Below, piece after piece: positions 53,965 to 61,990 of a DNA stretch of 64,000 nt. The translations under genes and the position numbers were made by a program. The number at the start of each line of letters is the position of its first letter. Position 1 is the first letter of the stretch. The notes beneath the pieces were generated by a model. That model saw only the letters and a program-made list of their open reading frames with translations, searched no databases and was not told the origin of the DNA. Source of the stretch: Pseudomonas guariconensis (GTDB lineage: Bacteria; Pseudomonadota; Gammaproteobacteria; Pseudomonadales; Pseudomonadaceae); the NCBI RefSeq assembly GCF_900102675.1, contig NZ_FMYX01000010.1:157886-221885 (forward strand). Direction: 5' to 3'.

Positions 53965-54110
53965 CGCGAGGATCTCGACAGACAGTACGCGACAGCCCTC
54001 GTAGACTGGCCCTGGAATATCGAGCCAGCGGGTTGTTCGCCGGCCGCCTGACCCATCGCCGGATACACCCGCTCGACCGCGCCTGGGCCACTGTCATCAC
54101 AAGGACTACC

Positions 54111-55001
54111 ATGAACCACCGCACCGCCCTTGGCGCCCTGCACATCGGCGCCCTTTTCTTCGGCCTTACCGGCGTCTTCGGCAAGCTGGCGACCAGTGCC
54201 AGCCCCACGATCATCGTCTTCGGACGCGCCGCCTTCGCCGTGCTCGCTCTGGCACTGTTCGCCAGCCTCGCCGGCCCCGGTTGGCAACGCCTCAGCGCCC
54301 AGGATGCGCGCCGGCTGCTGCTCGGCGGCGTGCTGCTGGCCGGGCATTGGGTCAGTTTCTTCATTGCCGTCAAGGTCGGCGGCGTGGCCATCGCCACCCT
54401 CGGCTTCGCCAGTTTCCCCGCCTTCACAGTGATTCTCGAAGGCGTGTTGTTCCGCGAGCGTATACGCCGCAACGAGGCCGTGCTGGTGGTGCTGGTAAGC
54501 ATCGGCTTGGTCCTGGTCACCCCTGCCTTCGACCTGCAAAGCGAAGCGACAGGCGGGCTGCTGTGGGCGTTGCTCTCGGGATTGCTGTTCTCGCTGCTGT
54601 CGCTGACCAATCGCGCCGGTTCCGGACGGCTGCCGGCGGTACAGGCGGCGCTGTGGCAGAACCTGGTGGTCGGCCTGTGCCTGCTGCCCTTCGCCGGCCC
54701 AGGCCTGAACCAGGTAGCGACCATGGACTGGCTGTGGATCGCCCTGCTCGGCATCTTCTGCACAGGCGTCGCCCACAGCCTGTTCGTCGCCAGCCTGGCA
54801 GTGATCAAGGCGCGCACCGCCGCCGTGGTGTTCGGCATGGAGCCGGTCTATGGCATCGCCGTCGCCTGGGTGGTGTTCGCCGAAACGCCGACCGTGCGCA
54901 TGTTGGTGGGCGGTGTGCTGATCATCTTCGCCATCGTGCTCTCCAGTCGCATGGCCGCCGAGCAACCGCCCAGGCAGCGCTCACTGGCCGAAAGCGCCTG
55001 A
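54111..55001 (+). CDS. EamA/DMT family transporter
   Basis: A 296-residue drug/metabolite transporter with ten helices in two EamA repeats (about 5-140 and 150-285). Conserved blocks are FGKLATSASPTIIVFGRAAFAV and AVVFGMEPVYGIAVAWVVFAE. An AAGGA site precedes the ATG. Such proteins export amino acids or metabolites; the substrate is unknown. Its stop abuts the 3' end of the SelW-like gene on the other strand. Confidence 0.92.
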   Translation: MNHRTALGALHIGALFFGLTGVFGKLATSASPTIIVFGRAAFAVLALALFASLAGPGWQRLSAQDARRLLLGGVLLAGHWVSFFIAVKVGGVAIATLGFASFPAFTVILEGVLFRERIRRNEAVLVVLVSIGLVLVTPAFDLQSEATGGLLWALLSGLLFSLLSLTNRAGSGRLPAVQAALWQNLVVGLCLLPFAGPGLNQVATMDWLWIALLGIFCTGVAHSLFVASLAVIKARTAAVVFGMEPVYGIAVAWVVFAETPTVRMLVGGVLIIFAIVLSSRMAAEQPPRQRSLAESA

Positions 55002-55283
55002 TCAGCGATCGTTATGGCCCAGGTCGCGCTGCGGGTCGATCTGGTCGCGCAGTCGCTGCTTGAGCACCTTGGCCTCGGGGAAGCCACCATCGGCCTTGCG
55101 CTCCCAGAGCTGGATGCCATCGCAGGTTATGCGGAACACGCCACCGGTACCCGGCTCCAGGGCCACGCGGCCCAGGTCGTCGGCAAAGGTGCTGAGCAAC
55201 TCCTGAGCCAGCCAGGCCGCACGCAGCAGCCATTGGCATTGGGTGCAATAAGTGATGACGATTTCAGGCTTGGGCTGCGTCAT
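55002..55283 (-). CDS. SelT/SelW/SelH family (Rdx) protein
   Basis: A 93-residue thioredoxin-like protein. The redox motif is TYCTQC (residues 12-17), so Cys replaces the selenocysteine of animal homologues. ELLSTFADDLGRVALEPGTGGVFRI and EAKVLKQRLRDQIDP are family features. It is likely to be a thiol redox protein of the cytoplasm; the partner is unknown. Confidence 0.93.
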   Translation of the reverse strand: MTQPKPEIVITYCTQCQWLLRAAWLAQELLSTFADDLGRVALEPGTGGVFRITCDGIQLWERKADGGFPEAKVLKQRLRDQIDPQRDLGHNDR

Positions 55284-55351
55284 GGCAACGCGTCTCCTTC
55301 GGGATGAGCCGCTTATACTAGCGGTCTTTGACCACGGTTTTGAGACTCACG

Positions 55352-57538
55352 ATGCGCCGCCTGCTGTTCTGCCTTTTGCTGATAGTCACCAGTTTCACTA
55401 CCCTGGCCGCTGAAGTCGCCCGGCCCAAGGTCGGCCTGGTGTTGTCAGGTGGCGCGGCCCGGGGCATTGCCCATATCGGCGTGCTCAAGGCTTTGGAGGA
55501 GCAAGGTGTACGCATCGACGCTATCGCCGGCACCAGCATGGGGGCGGTGATCGGCGGGCTGTATGCCTCCGGCTACAGCGTCGAGGAGCTCGAGAAACTC
55601 GCCACCACCCTCGACTGGCAGCAGGCGCTGTCCGATGCACCGCCACGCAAGGACGTACCGTTCCGGCGCAAGCAGGACGACCGCGATTTCCTGGTCAAGC
55701 AGAAGCTCAGCTTTCGCGACGATGGCAGTCTTGGCCTGCCCCTGGGCGTGATCCAGGGCCAGAACCTCTCCCTGCTGCTGGAAAGCAAGCTGGCCCACAC
55801 CGCCGACACCCGTGATTTCGACAAGCTGCCGATCCCTTTTCGCGCCGTAGCCACCGACATCGCCAGTGGCGAAAAGGTGGTGTTCAGCCGCGGCCACCTG
55901 CCCCAGGTGATCCGCGCCAGCATGTCGATCCCGGCGGTGTTCGCCCCGGTCGAACTCGACGGCCGCCTGTTGGTGGATGGTGGCATGGTCGACAACATTC
56001 CCGTCGATGTGGCGCGGGACATGGGGGTGGACCTGGCCATCGTGGTCGACATCGGCACCCCCTTGCGTGACCGCAAGCAACTGGCCACGGTGGTCGACGT
56101 GCTCAACCAGTCGATCACCTTGATGACCCGACGCAACTCCGAGGAGCAATTGGCCAGCCTGCACCAGGACGATGTCCTCATCCAGCCCTCGCTCGCCGCC
56201 TTCGGCGTGACCGATTTCGGCCGCGCCCAAGACATGATCGATGCCGGCTATCGCGCCGCCCGGGCCTTGGACAACCGCCTGGCCAGCCTGCGCCGCGCCG
56301 AGGGCGATACCGGGCTGGCCGTGGCTCGCTCGCCACGCCAGCGCCGGCCGATCATCACCGCGATCAGGGTGGAGAACGATTCGAAGGTCAGCGACGATGT
56401 GATCCGTTACTACATCCGCCAACCCTTGGGCGAGCCCTTGGAGCTGGATCGTCTGCAGACAGACATGGGCACTCTGTACGGCTTGGACTACTTCGACCGG
56501 GTGCAGTACCGCGTGGTGCACAAAGGCGATGACAACACTCTGGTGATCAATGCCCGCGGCAGGCGTGGCGGCACCGATTACCTGCGCCTGGGCCTGAATC
56601 TTTCGGACGACATGCGCGGCGACAGCGCCTTCAACCTCGGCGCCAGCTACCGGGTCAACGGTATCAACCGGCTAGGCGCCGAGTGGCTGACCCGTGCCCA
56701 GATCGGCGACCAGCAGGAGCTCTACAGCGAGTTCTACCAACCCCTGGATGTGGGCTCGCGCTATTTCATCGCGCCCTATCTGGACTTCGGCTCGCAGAAC
56801 ATCGAGGCGACCCTGGACAACGACCCGATCGCCGAATACCGCCTTGAGCGCTACGGCTTCGGCCTCAACCTCGGTCGACAGATCGGTACCTATGGCGAAG
56901 TACGCGTGGGGGTGGGCAAGGCCTGGGGCGAGGCCGAGGTACGCATCGGGGACCAGGACCTGCCTTCGGTCAGCTTCAACGAAGGTTTCTACGAGCTGAA
57001 GTACTCCTTCGACACGTTTGACAACGTGTACTTCCCCCACAGCGGCGAAGACATCGGGCTGGCCGTGCGCCAATACGACAAGTCGCTGGATTCGGACGAG
57101 CAGTACCGCCAGTGGGAGTTCAAGCTGGACAAGGCCTTCAGCAGCGGGCCGAACAGCCTGGTGCTGGGCGGGCGCTATGGGCGCACCCTGGATGACGCCC
57201 AGGTGGTGACCTCAAGCTTCGTGTTCGGTGGGGCCAGGCAGTTGTCGGGCTTTCGCCAGGACTCGGTGTCGGGGCAGAACATCAGCCTGATGCGCATGGT
57301 CTACTACCGCCGCCTGACGCCCCGCGCCTACCTACCGCTGGACTTCCCATTGTATTTGGGGGGCTCGCTCGAGCGTGGCCGGGCCTGGAACAACGACAAC
57401 GAGTTCGACAGCGGGTACATCAACGCAGCGAGCATCTTCCTGGGCCTGGAGACACCGTTGGGGCCGTTGAACATCAGCTATGGAGCCAACGATGAACATC
57501 AGAAGGCGGTGTACCTGAACCTGGGTCATACCTTCTAA
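55352..57538 (+). CDS. plpD: Patatin-like phospholipase with POTRA and beta-barrel (PlpD type, type Vd secretion)
   Basis: A 728-residue self-secreted lipolytic protein. The signal peptide ends near residue 20. The patatin domain (25-320) shows the oxyanion loop SGGAARG, nucleophile S62 in GTSMG and catalytic aspartate near 209 in DGGMVDN. A POTRA domain (about 330-400) and a 16-strand-type barrel (about 410-728, ending VYLNLGHTF) follow, as in P. aeruginosa PlpD. ATG at 55352 is used; a start at 55328 is possible. It has a possible -10 (TATACT) near 55313. Confidence 0.93.
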   Translation: MRRLLFCLLLIVTSFTTLAAEVARPKVGLVLSGGAARGIAHIGVLKALEEQGVRIDAIAGTSMGAVIGGLYASGYSVEELEKLATTLDWQQALSDAPPRKDVPFRRKQDDRDFLVKQKLSFRDDGSLGLPLGVIQGQNLSLLLESKLAHTADTRDFDKLPIPFRAVATDIASGEKVVFSRGHLPQVIRASMSIPAVFAPVELDGRLLVDGGMVDNIPVDVARDMGVDLAIVVDIGTPLRDRKQLATVVDVLNQSITLMTRRNSEEQLASLHQDDVLIQPSLAAFGVTDFGRAQDMIDAGYRAARALDNRLASLRRAEGDTGLAVARSPRQRRPIITAIRVENDSKVSDDVIRYYIRQPLGEPLELDRLQTDMGTLYGLDYFDRVQYRVVHKGDDNTLVINARGRRGGTDYLRLGLNLSDDMRGDSAFNLGASYRVNGINRLGAEWLTRAQIGDQQELYSEFYQPLDVGSRYFIAPYLDFGSQNIEATLDNDPIAEYRLERYGFGLNLGRQIGTYGEVRVGVGKAWGEAEVRIGDQDLPSVSFNEGFYELKYSFDTFDNVYFPHSGEDIGLAVRQYDKSLDSDEQYRQWEFKLDKAFSSGPNSLVLGGRYGRTLDDAQVVTSSFVFGGARQLSGFRQDSVSGQNISLMRMVYYRRLTPRAYLPLDFPLYLGGSLERGRAWNNDNEFDSGYINAASIFLGLETPLGPLNISYGANDEHQKAVYLNLGHTF

Positions 57539-57542
57539 ACCA

Positions 57543-57565
57543 GTGGAGCCGCCGTGCGGCCCCAC
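57543..57565. terminator. Hairpin between plpD and the marR-type gene
   Basis: GTGGAGCCGC and GCGGCCCCAC pair with one mismatch around three bases, five bases after the plpD stop and between convergent genes. It lacks a T-run. Confidence 0.55.
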
Positions 57566-57576
57566 GTGGCATGGAT

Positions 57577-58014
57577 TCAGGATTTTTCGAGGTTGGCGAG
57601 AATCTTCGCATGCACCCGCATGCAGACTTCCAGATCAGCCTCGTCGACCCCTGTGAACAACTCCTGACGCAGGGCGTTGGCGATGGTCTCGATCTGGTCG
57701 ATCAGCGGCTTGGCCGGTGGGCACAGCAGGATTTTCTTCGCCCGACGGTCTTCCATCACCGCCTGACGGCGCACCAGGCCTTGGCTCTCCAGGCTGTCGA
57801 GCAACCGCGCCAGCGTCGGCCCCTCGACCCCGACGCTCTGGGCCAGCTCGCGCTGGGTCGGGGACTCTTCGAAGCGGGCCAGGTGCAACAGCACCAACCA
57901 GCGTGCCTGGGACAGGTTGAGCCCGGCAAGGCGGCGGTCCAGTTCGGCGCGCCAGCCACGGGACATCTGGGCCAGCTGCATGCCGAAGCGGTGTTGGTTA
58001 TCGGTCAGGGGCAT
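57577..58014 (-). CDS. MarR family transcriptional regulator
   Basis: A 145-residue winged-helix repressor, SlyA/MarR type. LNLSQARWLVLLHLARFEESPTQRELAQSVGVEGPTLARLLDSLESQGLVRR is the DNA-binding core (about 30-82), with the DRRAKKILL wing. Overlapping palindromes 22 to 40 bases upstream suggest it represses itself. The nearest other genes (plpD, recQ) do not share its promoter. Confidence 0.92.
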   Translation of the reverse strand: MPLTDNQHRFGMQLAQMSRGWRAELDRRLAGLNLSQARWLVLLHLARFEESPTQRELAQSVGVEGPTLARLLDSLESQGLVRRQAVMEDRRAKKILLCPPAKPLIDQIETIANALRQELFTGVDEADLEVCMRVHAKILANLEKS

Positions 58015-58035
58015 AAGCGACTCTATGAACAGAAC

Positions 58036-58054
58036 TAATTATTAGCCAGCTAAT
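58036..58054. promoter_or_regulatory. Overlapping palindromes at the marR-type promoter
   Basis: CTAAT-T-ATTAG (58036-58046) and ATTAGC-CA-GCTAAT (58041-58054) overlap, both perfect. They lie 22 to 40 bases before the regulator start, the expected place for an autoregulatory MarR operator. Confidence 0.75.
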
Positions 58055-58130
58055 CATGCCCGACGCCAACAGGCAAGGCTGCAGCGCGCGGGAATGTCCG
58101 ATAATCGTCAAAAAGCGTGACGAGGGTCAG

Positions 58131-60269
58131 TCACAGCTCGAACTCCGCGGCCAATGCCGCACGCACACAATGCAGCACGCCTTCAGGTACGCGCTGGCCG
58201 AACAATGGTGACACTGCCGATACCGGAGGCAGTTCGCCTTCGCCGTCAAGGAAGGCATCCTGCACTTCCATCAGCAGGTCTTCGGGCAGATCCAGAGCCT
58301 GCTCAAGGCTCAACTCCTGGCGACCAAGGGCCTCGGCCAGCAGGCTGTAGACATTCTTCTCACTGCAATTGAGCTGGCCGGCGATCTGCGCCGGCGTCAT
58401 GCCGGCACGGGCCAGGCTGACCAGCTCGTGGCGAAGGTCGAGCACCACCTTCGGCGCCTGATCCCCCGTACCGCCATTGAGTACCTCGAGGAACGCTTCG
58501 CCGTAACGCTCCAACTTGCGCGCACCGACGCCACTGACCTGGGCCATGTCGCTGAGGCTGGTAGGTTGACTGCGCAGCATCTCCAGCAGGGTCGAGTCGG
58601 GGAAGATGACATAAGGCGGCACGCTGTGCTCCTCGGCCAGCTTGCGCCGCAGGGCTCGCAGCGCCTCCCAGAGCTCGCGCTCCTCGGCACGCACCAGCTG
58701 GCTGGCAGGGCTGCCGCCACCGGAGGATTTGGCCACGGCCTGTGGTTTGAGGTCGCGGCGCAACTGCAAGGTGACTTCGCCGCGCAACAAGGGCCGGCAA
58801 CTGTCCGTCAGACGCAGCCCACCGTAGCCTTCCAGGTCGATGTCCACCAAGGCACGTGCCACCAGCTGGCGGAACAGCGAACGCCATTCGTGTTCGCTCA
58901 GGGCCTTGCCGACGCCGAACACCGACAGCTTTTCATGACCGAAACTACGCACCTTCTCGGTATCCTTGCCCACCAGCACATCGACCAGATGGCCCACCCC
59001 GTAGCGCTGACCAGTGCGGTATACCGCCGACAGGGCCTGGCGCGCAGGCTCGGTGGCATCCCAGGTCTGGACCTGGTCTACGCAATTGTCGCAATGACCG
59101 CAGGGCTGTTCGAGCACTTCGTCGAAGTACGCCAGCAGTGTCTGGCGGCGACAGCGGGTTTCTTCACACAGCGCCAGCATGGCGTCGAGCTTGTGCTGCT
59201 CGATGCGCTTGTGGCGCTCGTCGCCTTCGGAGTTCTGCAGCATCTGCTTGAGCATCACCATGTCCTGAAGGCCGTAGGCCATCCAGGCGTCAGACGGCAG
59301 GCCATCACGGCCGGCACGGCCGGTTTCCTGGTAATAGGCTTCCATCGATTTGGGCAGATCGAGGTGGGCGACGAAGCGTACGTTAGGCTTGTCGATGCCC
59401 ATGCCGAAGGCAATGGTGGCGACCATGATCAAGCCTTCCTCGTTGAGGAAGCGATGCTGGTTGGCCGCACGGGTCTCGGCGGCCAGGCCGGCGTGATAAG
59501 GCAGGGCTGGGAAGCCCTGCTCGCAGAGGAAGGCGGCTGTCTCGTCGACTTTCTTGCGCGACAGGCAATAGACGATGCCGGCATTGCCACGGCGCTCTGC
59601 GAGAAACGCCATCAGCTGCTTGCGCGGCGCTTCCTTGGGCACGATGCGGTAGAAGATGTTGGGCCGGTCGAAACTCGACAGGAATCGCTCTGCGCCCTGC
59701 AGATGCAGGCGCTGGACAATCTCCTCGCGGGTACGCATGTCGGCCGTTGCAGTCAGGGCGATCCGGGGTACCTGGGGGAACAGCTCGGCCAGTTGGCCCA
59801 GTTGCAGGTATTCCGGGCGAAAATCATGGCCCCACTGCGAGACACAGTGAGCTTCATCGATGGCAAACAGCGCGATATCCAGGGTCCGCAGAAACTCCAG
59901 CATGCGTGGCTGCACCAGGCGCTCGGGGGCCAGATACAGCATCTTCACCTCGCCACGACGCAGGCGCCCGGCCAGCTCGCGTTGCTGCTCGGCACTCAAG
60001 GTCGAATTCAGCGCAGCGGCCGCCACCCCCAGTTCGTCGAGGGTGGCGACCTGGTCGTCCATGAGCGCGATCAGCGGTGAAACCACGACAGCAAGGCCCG
60101 GACGCAGCAAGGCCGGCACTTGGAAACACAAGGACTTGCCGCCGCCGGTGGGCATCAGCACCAGGGCATCGCCGCCACTGGCCACGCATTCGATGATCGC
60201 TGCCTGGCGCCCCCGGAAACTGTCGTAGCCGAAGATGTCCTTGAGGACGCGCTGAGCCTGTTCGAGCAT
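58131..60269 (-). CDS. recQ: ATP-dependent DNA helicase RecQ
   Basis: 3'-5' DNA helicase of 712 residues for recombination repair. Walker A TGGGKS has its lysine at K45, followed by DEAHCVSQWGHDFRPEY. The zinc site (CEETRCRR...CGHCDNC), the RQC winged helix and an HRDC domain (about 515-595) follow; the remaining C-terminal tail to 712 is longer than in E. coli, and such tails are common in pseudomonads. ATG at 60269 with GGAG is used; the longer frame is rejected. Confidence 0.96.
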   Translation of the reverse strand: MLEQAQRVLKDIFGYDSFRGRQAAIIECVASGGDALVLMPTGGGKSLCFQVPALLRPGLAVVVSPLIALMDDQVATLDELGVAAAALNSTLSAEQQRELAGRLRRGEVKMLYLAPERLVQPRMLEFLRTLDIALFAIDEAHCVSQWGHDFRPEYLQLGQLAELFPQVPRIALTATADMRTREEIVQRLHLQGAERFLSSFDRPNIFYRIVPKEAPRKQLMAFLAERRGNAGIVYCLSRKKVDETAAFLCEQGFPALPYHAGLAAETRAANQHRFLNEEGLIMVATIAFGMGIDKPNVRFVAHLDLPKSMEAYYQETGRAGRDGLPSDAWMAYGLQDMVMLKQMLQNSEGDERHKRIEQHKLDAMLALCEETRCRRQTLLAYFDEVLEQPCGHCDNCVDQVQTWDATEPARQALSAVYRTGQRYGVGHLVDVLVGKDTEKVRSFGHEKLSVFGVGKALSEHEWRSLFRQLVARALVDIDLEGYGGLRLTDSCRPLLRGEVTLQLRRDLKPQAVAKSSGGGSPASQLVRAEERELWEALRALRRKLAEEHSVPPYVIFPDSTLLEMLRSQPTSLSDMAQVSGVGARKLERYGEAFLEVLNGGTGDQAPKVVLDLRHELVSLARAGMTPAQIAGQLNCSEKNVYSLLAEALGRQELSLEQALDLPEDLLMEVQDAFLDGEGELPPVSAVSPLFGQRVPEGVLHCVRAALAAEFEL

Positions 60270-60525
60270 TGGAAACTCCAAAATCGCCGTACCATCCTGG
60301 ACACAGGCTGGACGAAAAATCCGCCAGACACACTTGCCAATGCGTAAGCGGCTTTTGCCGGAATGCCGGGGAAACGGCACCCTGGGTGAAAAATCGCGAA
60401 GTATACCCCAGTGCCCGCTCGCGCAGGATGCCTTGACTGCTTCCCCACGACAGACGTTCCCTTGGCCCCCAGCCGCCGCAAGGTGCTAGAATTCGTTATC
60501 GTTTATTCCCCAAGGTAGCCCTGTA

Positions 60526-61113
60526 ATGTCCTTCGCCGAGCAACTGACCCGCCTGCAAGCCTTCCTCGACGCCGACGAGCTGCACGAAGAAGCGCTGGAC
60601 TACGTCGCCGCCCATGGCTACCTGACCGCGCTGTCGATCTGCTCCGAGGAAGTTCCCGAGCGCGAATGGATCGACGCCCTGTTCGCTGAAGAGCCCCACT
60701 ACGCGAGCGATGCCCAGCGCACCGAGATCGAGGCGACCCTGGTGGCCCTCAAGGCCCACATCGGCCGCCAACTGGCCAGCGACGACGAGTTCGAGCTGCC
60801 ATGCGACCTGGACTTGACCGACGAGCCGGACGACTCCGACCTGCGCGGCTGGTGCATCGGTTTCATGGAAGGCGTCTTCCTGCGCGAGGAAGCCTGGTTC
60901 GAGAACGCCGAGGAAGAAGTCAGCGAAATGCTGCTGCCGATCATGGTCGGTTCGGGCCTGTTCGACGAGCAACCGGAGTTCGAGGACATCGCCCGCAATG
61001 CCAGCCTGCAGGATGACATGATCGTGCAGATCCCCGAGGCGCTCACCGCGCTGTTCCTGCTGCTGCACGCCCCTGACGAGAAACCTGCCCTGCTCAAGCC
61101 GCGCCACCACTAA
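60526..61113 (+). CDS. YecA/UPF0149 family protein
   Basis: A 195-residue acidic protein of the UPF0149 group. It has LRGWCIGFMEGVFLREEAWF near residues 105-125 and an MSFAEQLTRLQAFLDADELHEEALDYVAAHGYLTAL N-terminal block. It lacks the C-terminal SEC-C zinc motif present in some YecA proteins. Function unknown. It overlaps or nearly joins the DUF454 gene downstream. Confidence 0.9.
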   Translation: MSFAEQLTRLQAFLDADELHEEALDYVAAHGYLTALSICSEEVPEREWIDALFAEEPHYASDAQRTEIEATLVALKAHIGRQLASDDEFELPCDLDLTDEPDDSDLRGWCIGFMEGVFLREEAWFENAEEEVSEMLLPIMVGSGLFDEQPEFEDIARNASLQDDMIVQIPEALTALFLLLHAPDEKPALLKPRHH

Positions 61114-61120
61114 GGTGGCC

Positions 61121-61486
61121 ATGCGCTACCTGTTGCTGGCCATCGGCTGGCTCAGCGTTGCGCTGGGGGTGGTGGGGATCTTCCTGCCGGTGCTGCCTAC
61201 CACCCCTTTCCTGCTGCTGGCTGCGGCGTGCTTCGCGCGCAGCTCGCCACGCTTTCACCACTGGTTGATCAACCACCCCAAACTGGGTCCGTGGATCCGC
61301 GATTACCTCAGTGGCGAAGGCATCCCGCTCAAAGGCAAGGTCTACGCCATCGGCCTCATGTGGGCGAGCATCGGCCTTTCCTGCTACCTGGTGCCCCTGT
61401 TCTGGGCACGGGCCTTCATGCTCACCAGCGCCGTGTTGGTCAGCCTGTACATTCTCAAGCAAAAGACCCTGCGCCGCCCCGGTTGA
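61121..61486 (+). CDS. YbaN (DUF454) family inner membrane protein
   Basis: A 121-residue protein with four hydrophobic segments. The LGVVGIFLPVLPTTPFLLLAAACFARSSPRFHHWL block is diagnostic for DUF454/YbaN. ATG at 61121 fits AAGG spacing; a GTG at 61115 is an alternative. It lies seven bases after the YecA-like gene, in the same transcript. Function not known. Confidence 0.9.
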   Translation: MRYLLLAIGWLSVALGVVGIFLPVLPTTPFLLLAAACFARSSPRFHHWLINHPKLGPWIRDYLSGEGIPLKGKVYAIGLMWASIGLSCYLVPLFWARAFMLTSAVLVSLYILKQKTLRRPG

Positions 61487-61489
61487 CGC

Positions 61490-61831
61490 TCAATCGCTGA
61501 GCGACGACGGTTCGGACTCCACCACCAGCAACAGACACCCCCTGGGCGAACGCAACCAATGCTCGGAGCCTGCGGCGTAGACCAAGCTGTCGCCCGCGCG
61601 AAACACCTGACCATCGACATCCATGACTTCGCCCTCCAGCACCTGCAGCAACTCGGTGGCTGCGTGCCGGTGCGGCACTGAGCGGCTGCCGGGCGCCATT
61701 TTCATCCAGTAGGCCTGCCAGGGGCCGGTGTCGGCCAGGATTTTCCAGCTGACGCCTTCCAGGCGCTGACCGCCCAAGAGCATGGGCTGCCACTGGACCT
61801 GGCTGGGGGCATGGGATTCGCGTAGGGACAT
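61490..61831 (-). CDS. Cupin domain-containing protein
   Basis: A 113-residue single-domain cupin. Metal-site motifs are VPHRHAATELLQVLEGE and AGDSLVYAAGSEHWLRSP. Small cupins may be metal-dependent isomerases or sensors; the role is not known. ATG at 61831 is chosen, since a GTG at 61861 would fall within a TAGACTG promoter-like sequence. It is convergent with the DUF454 gene. Confidence 0.85.
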   Translation of the reverse strand: MSLRESHAPSQVQWQPMLLGGQRLEGVSWKILADTGPWQAYWMKMAPGSRSVPHRHAATELLQVLEGEVMDVDGQVFRAGDSLVYAAGSEHWLRSPRGCLLLVVESEPSSLSD

Positions 61832-61950
61832 GTGGACTGATTCCGAGGTGGGCTCGATCACAGTCTAGGGAGCTGACGCAGGCCCGGTGCTGCAGGTACG
61901 ACCAGGGCGTATGCCCTGGCGTCGCATTTGTGCCTGGATCGAGAGGCGAG

Positions 61951-61970
61951 CCCGCGCCTGCAGGCGCGGG
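61951..61970. repeat. Perfect 20-base palindrome between cupin and adhesin genes
   Basis: CCCGCGCCTG directly followed by CAGGCGCGGG gives a perfect palindrome in the 159-base gap. It is 21 bases beyond the adhesin stop and could be its transcript end, but there is no T-run. It also resembles the GC-rich extragenic repeats of pseudomonads. Confidence 0.7.
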
Positions 61971-61990
61971 TCTCACGCCGCCCGTAACAT

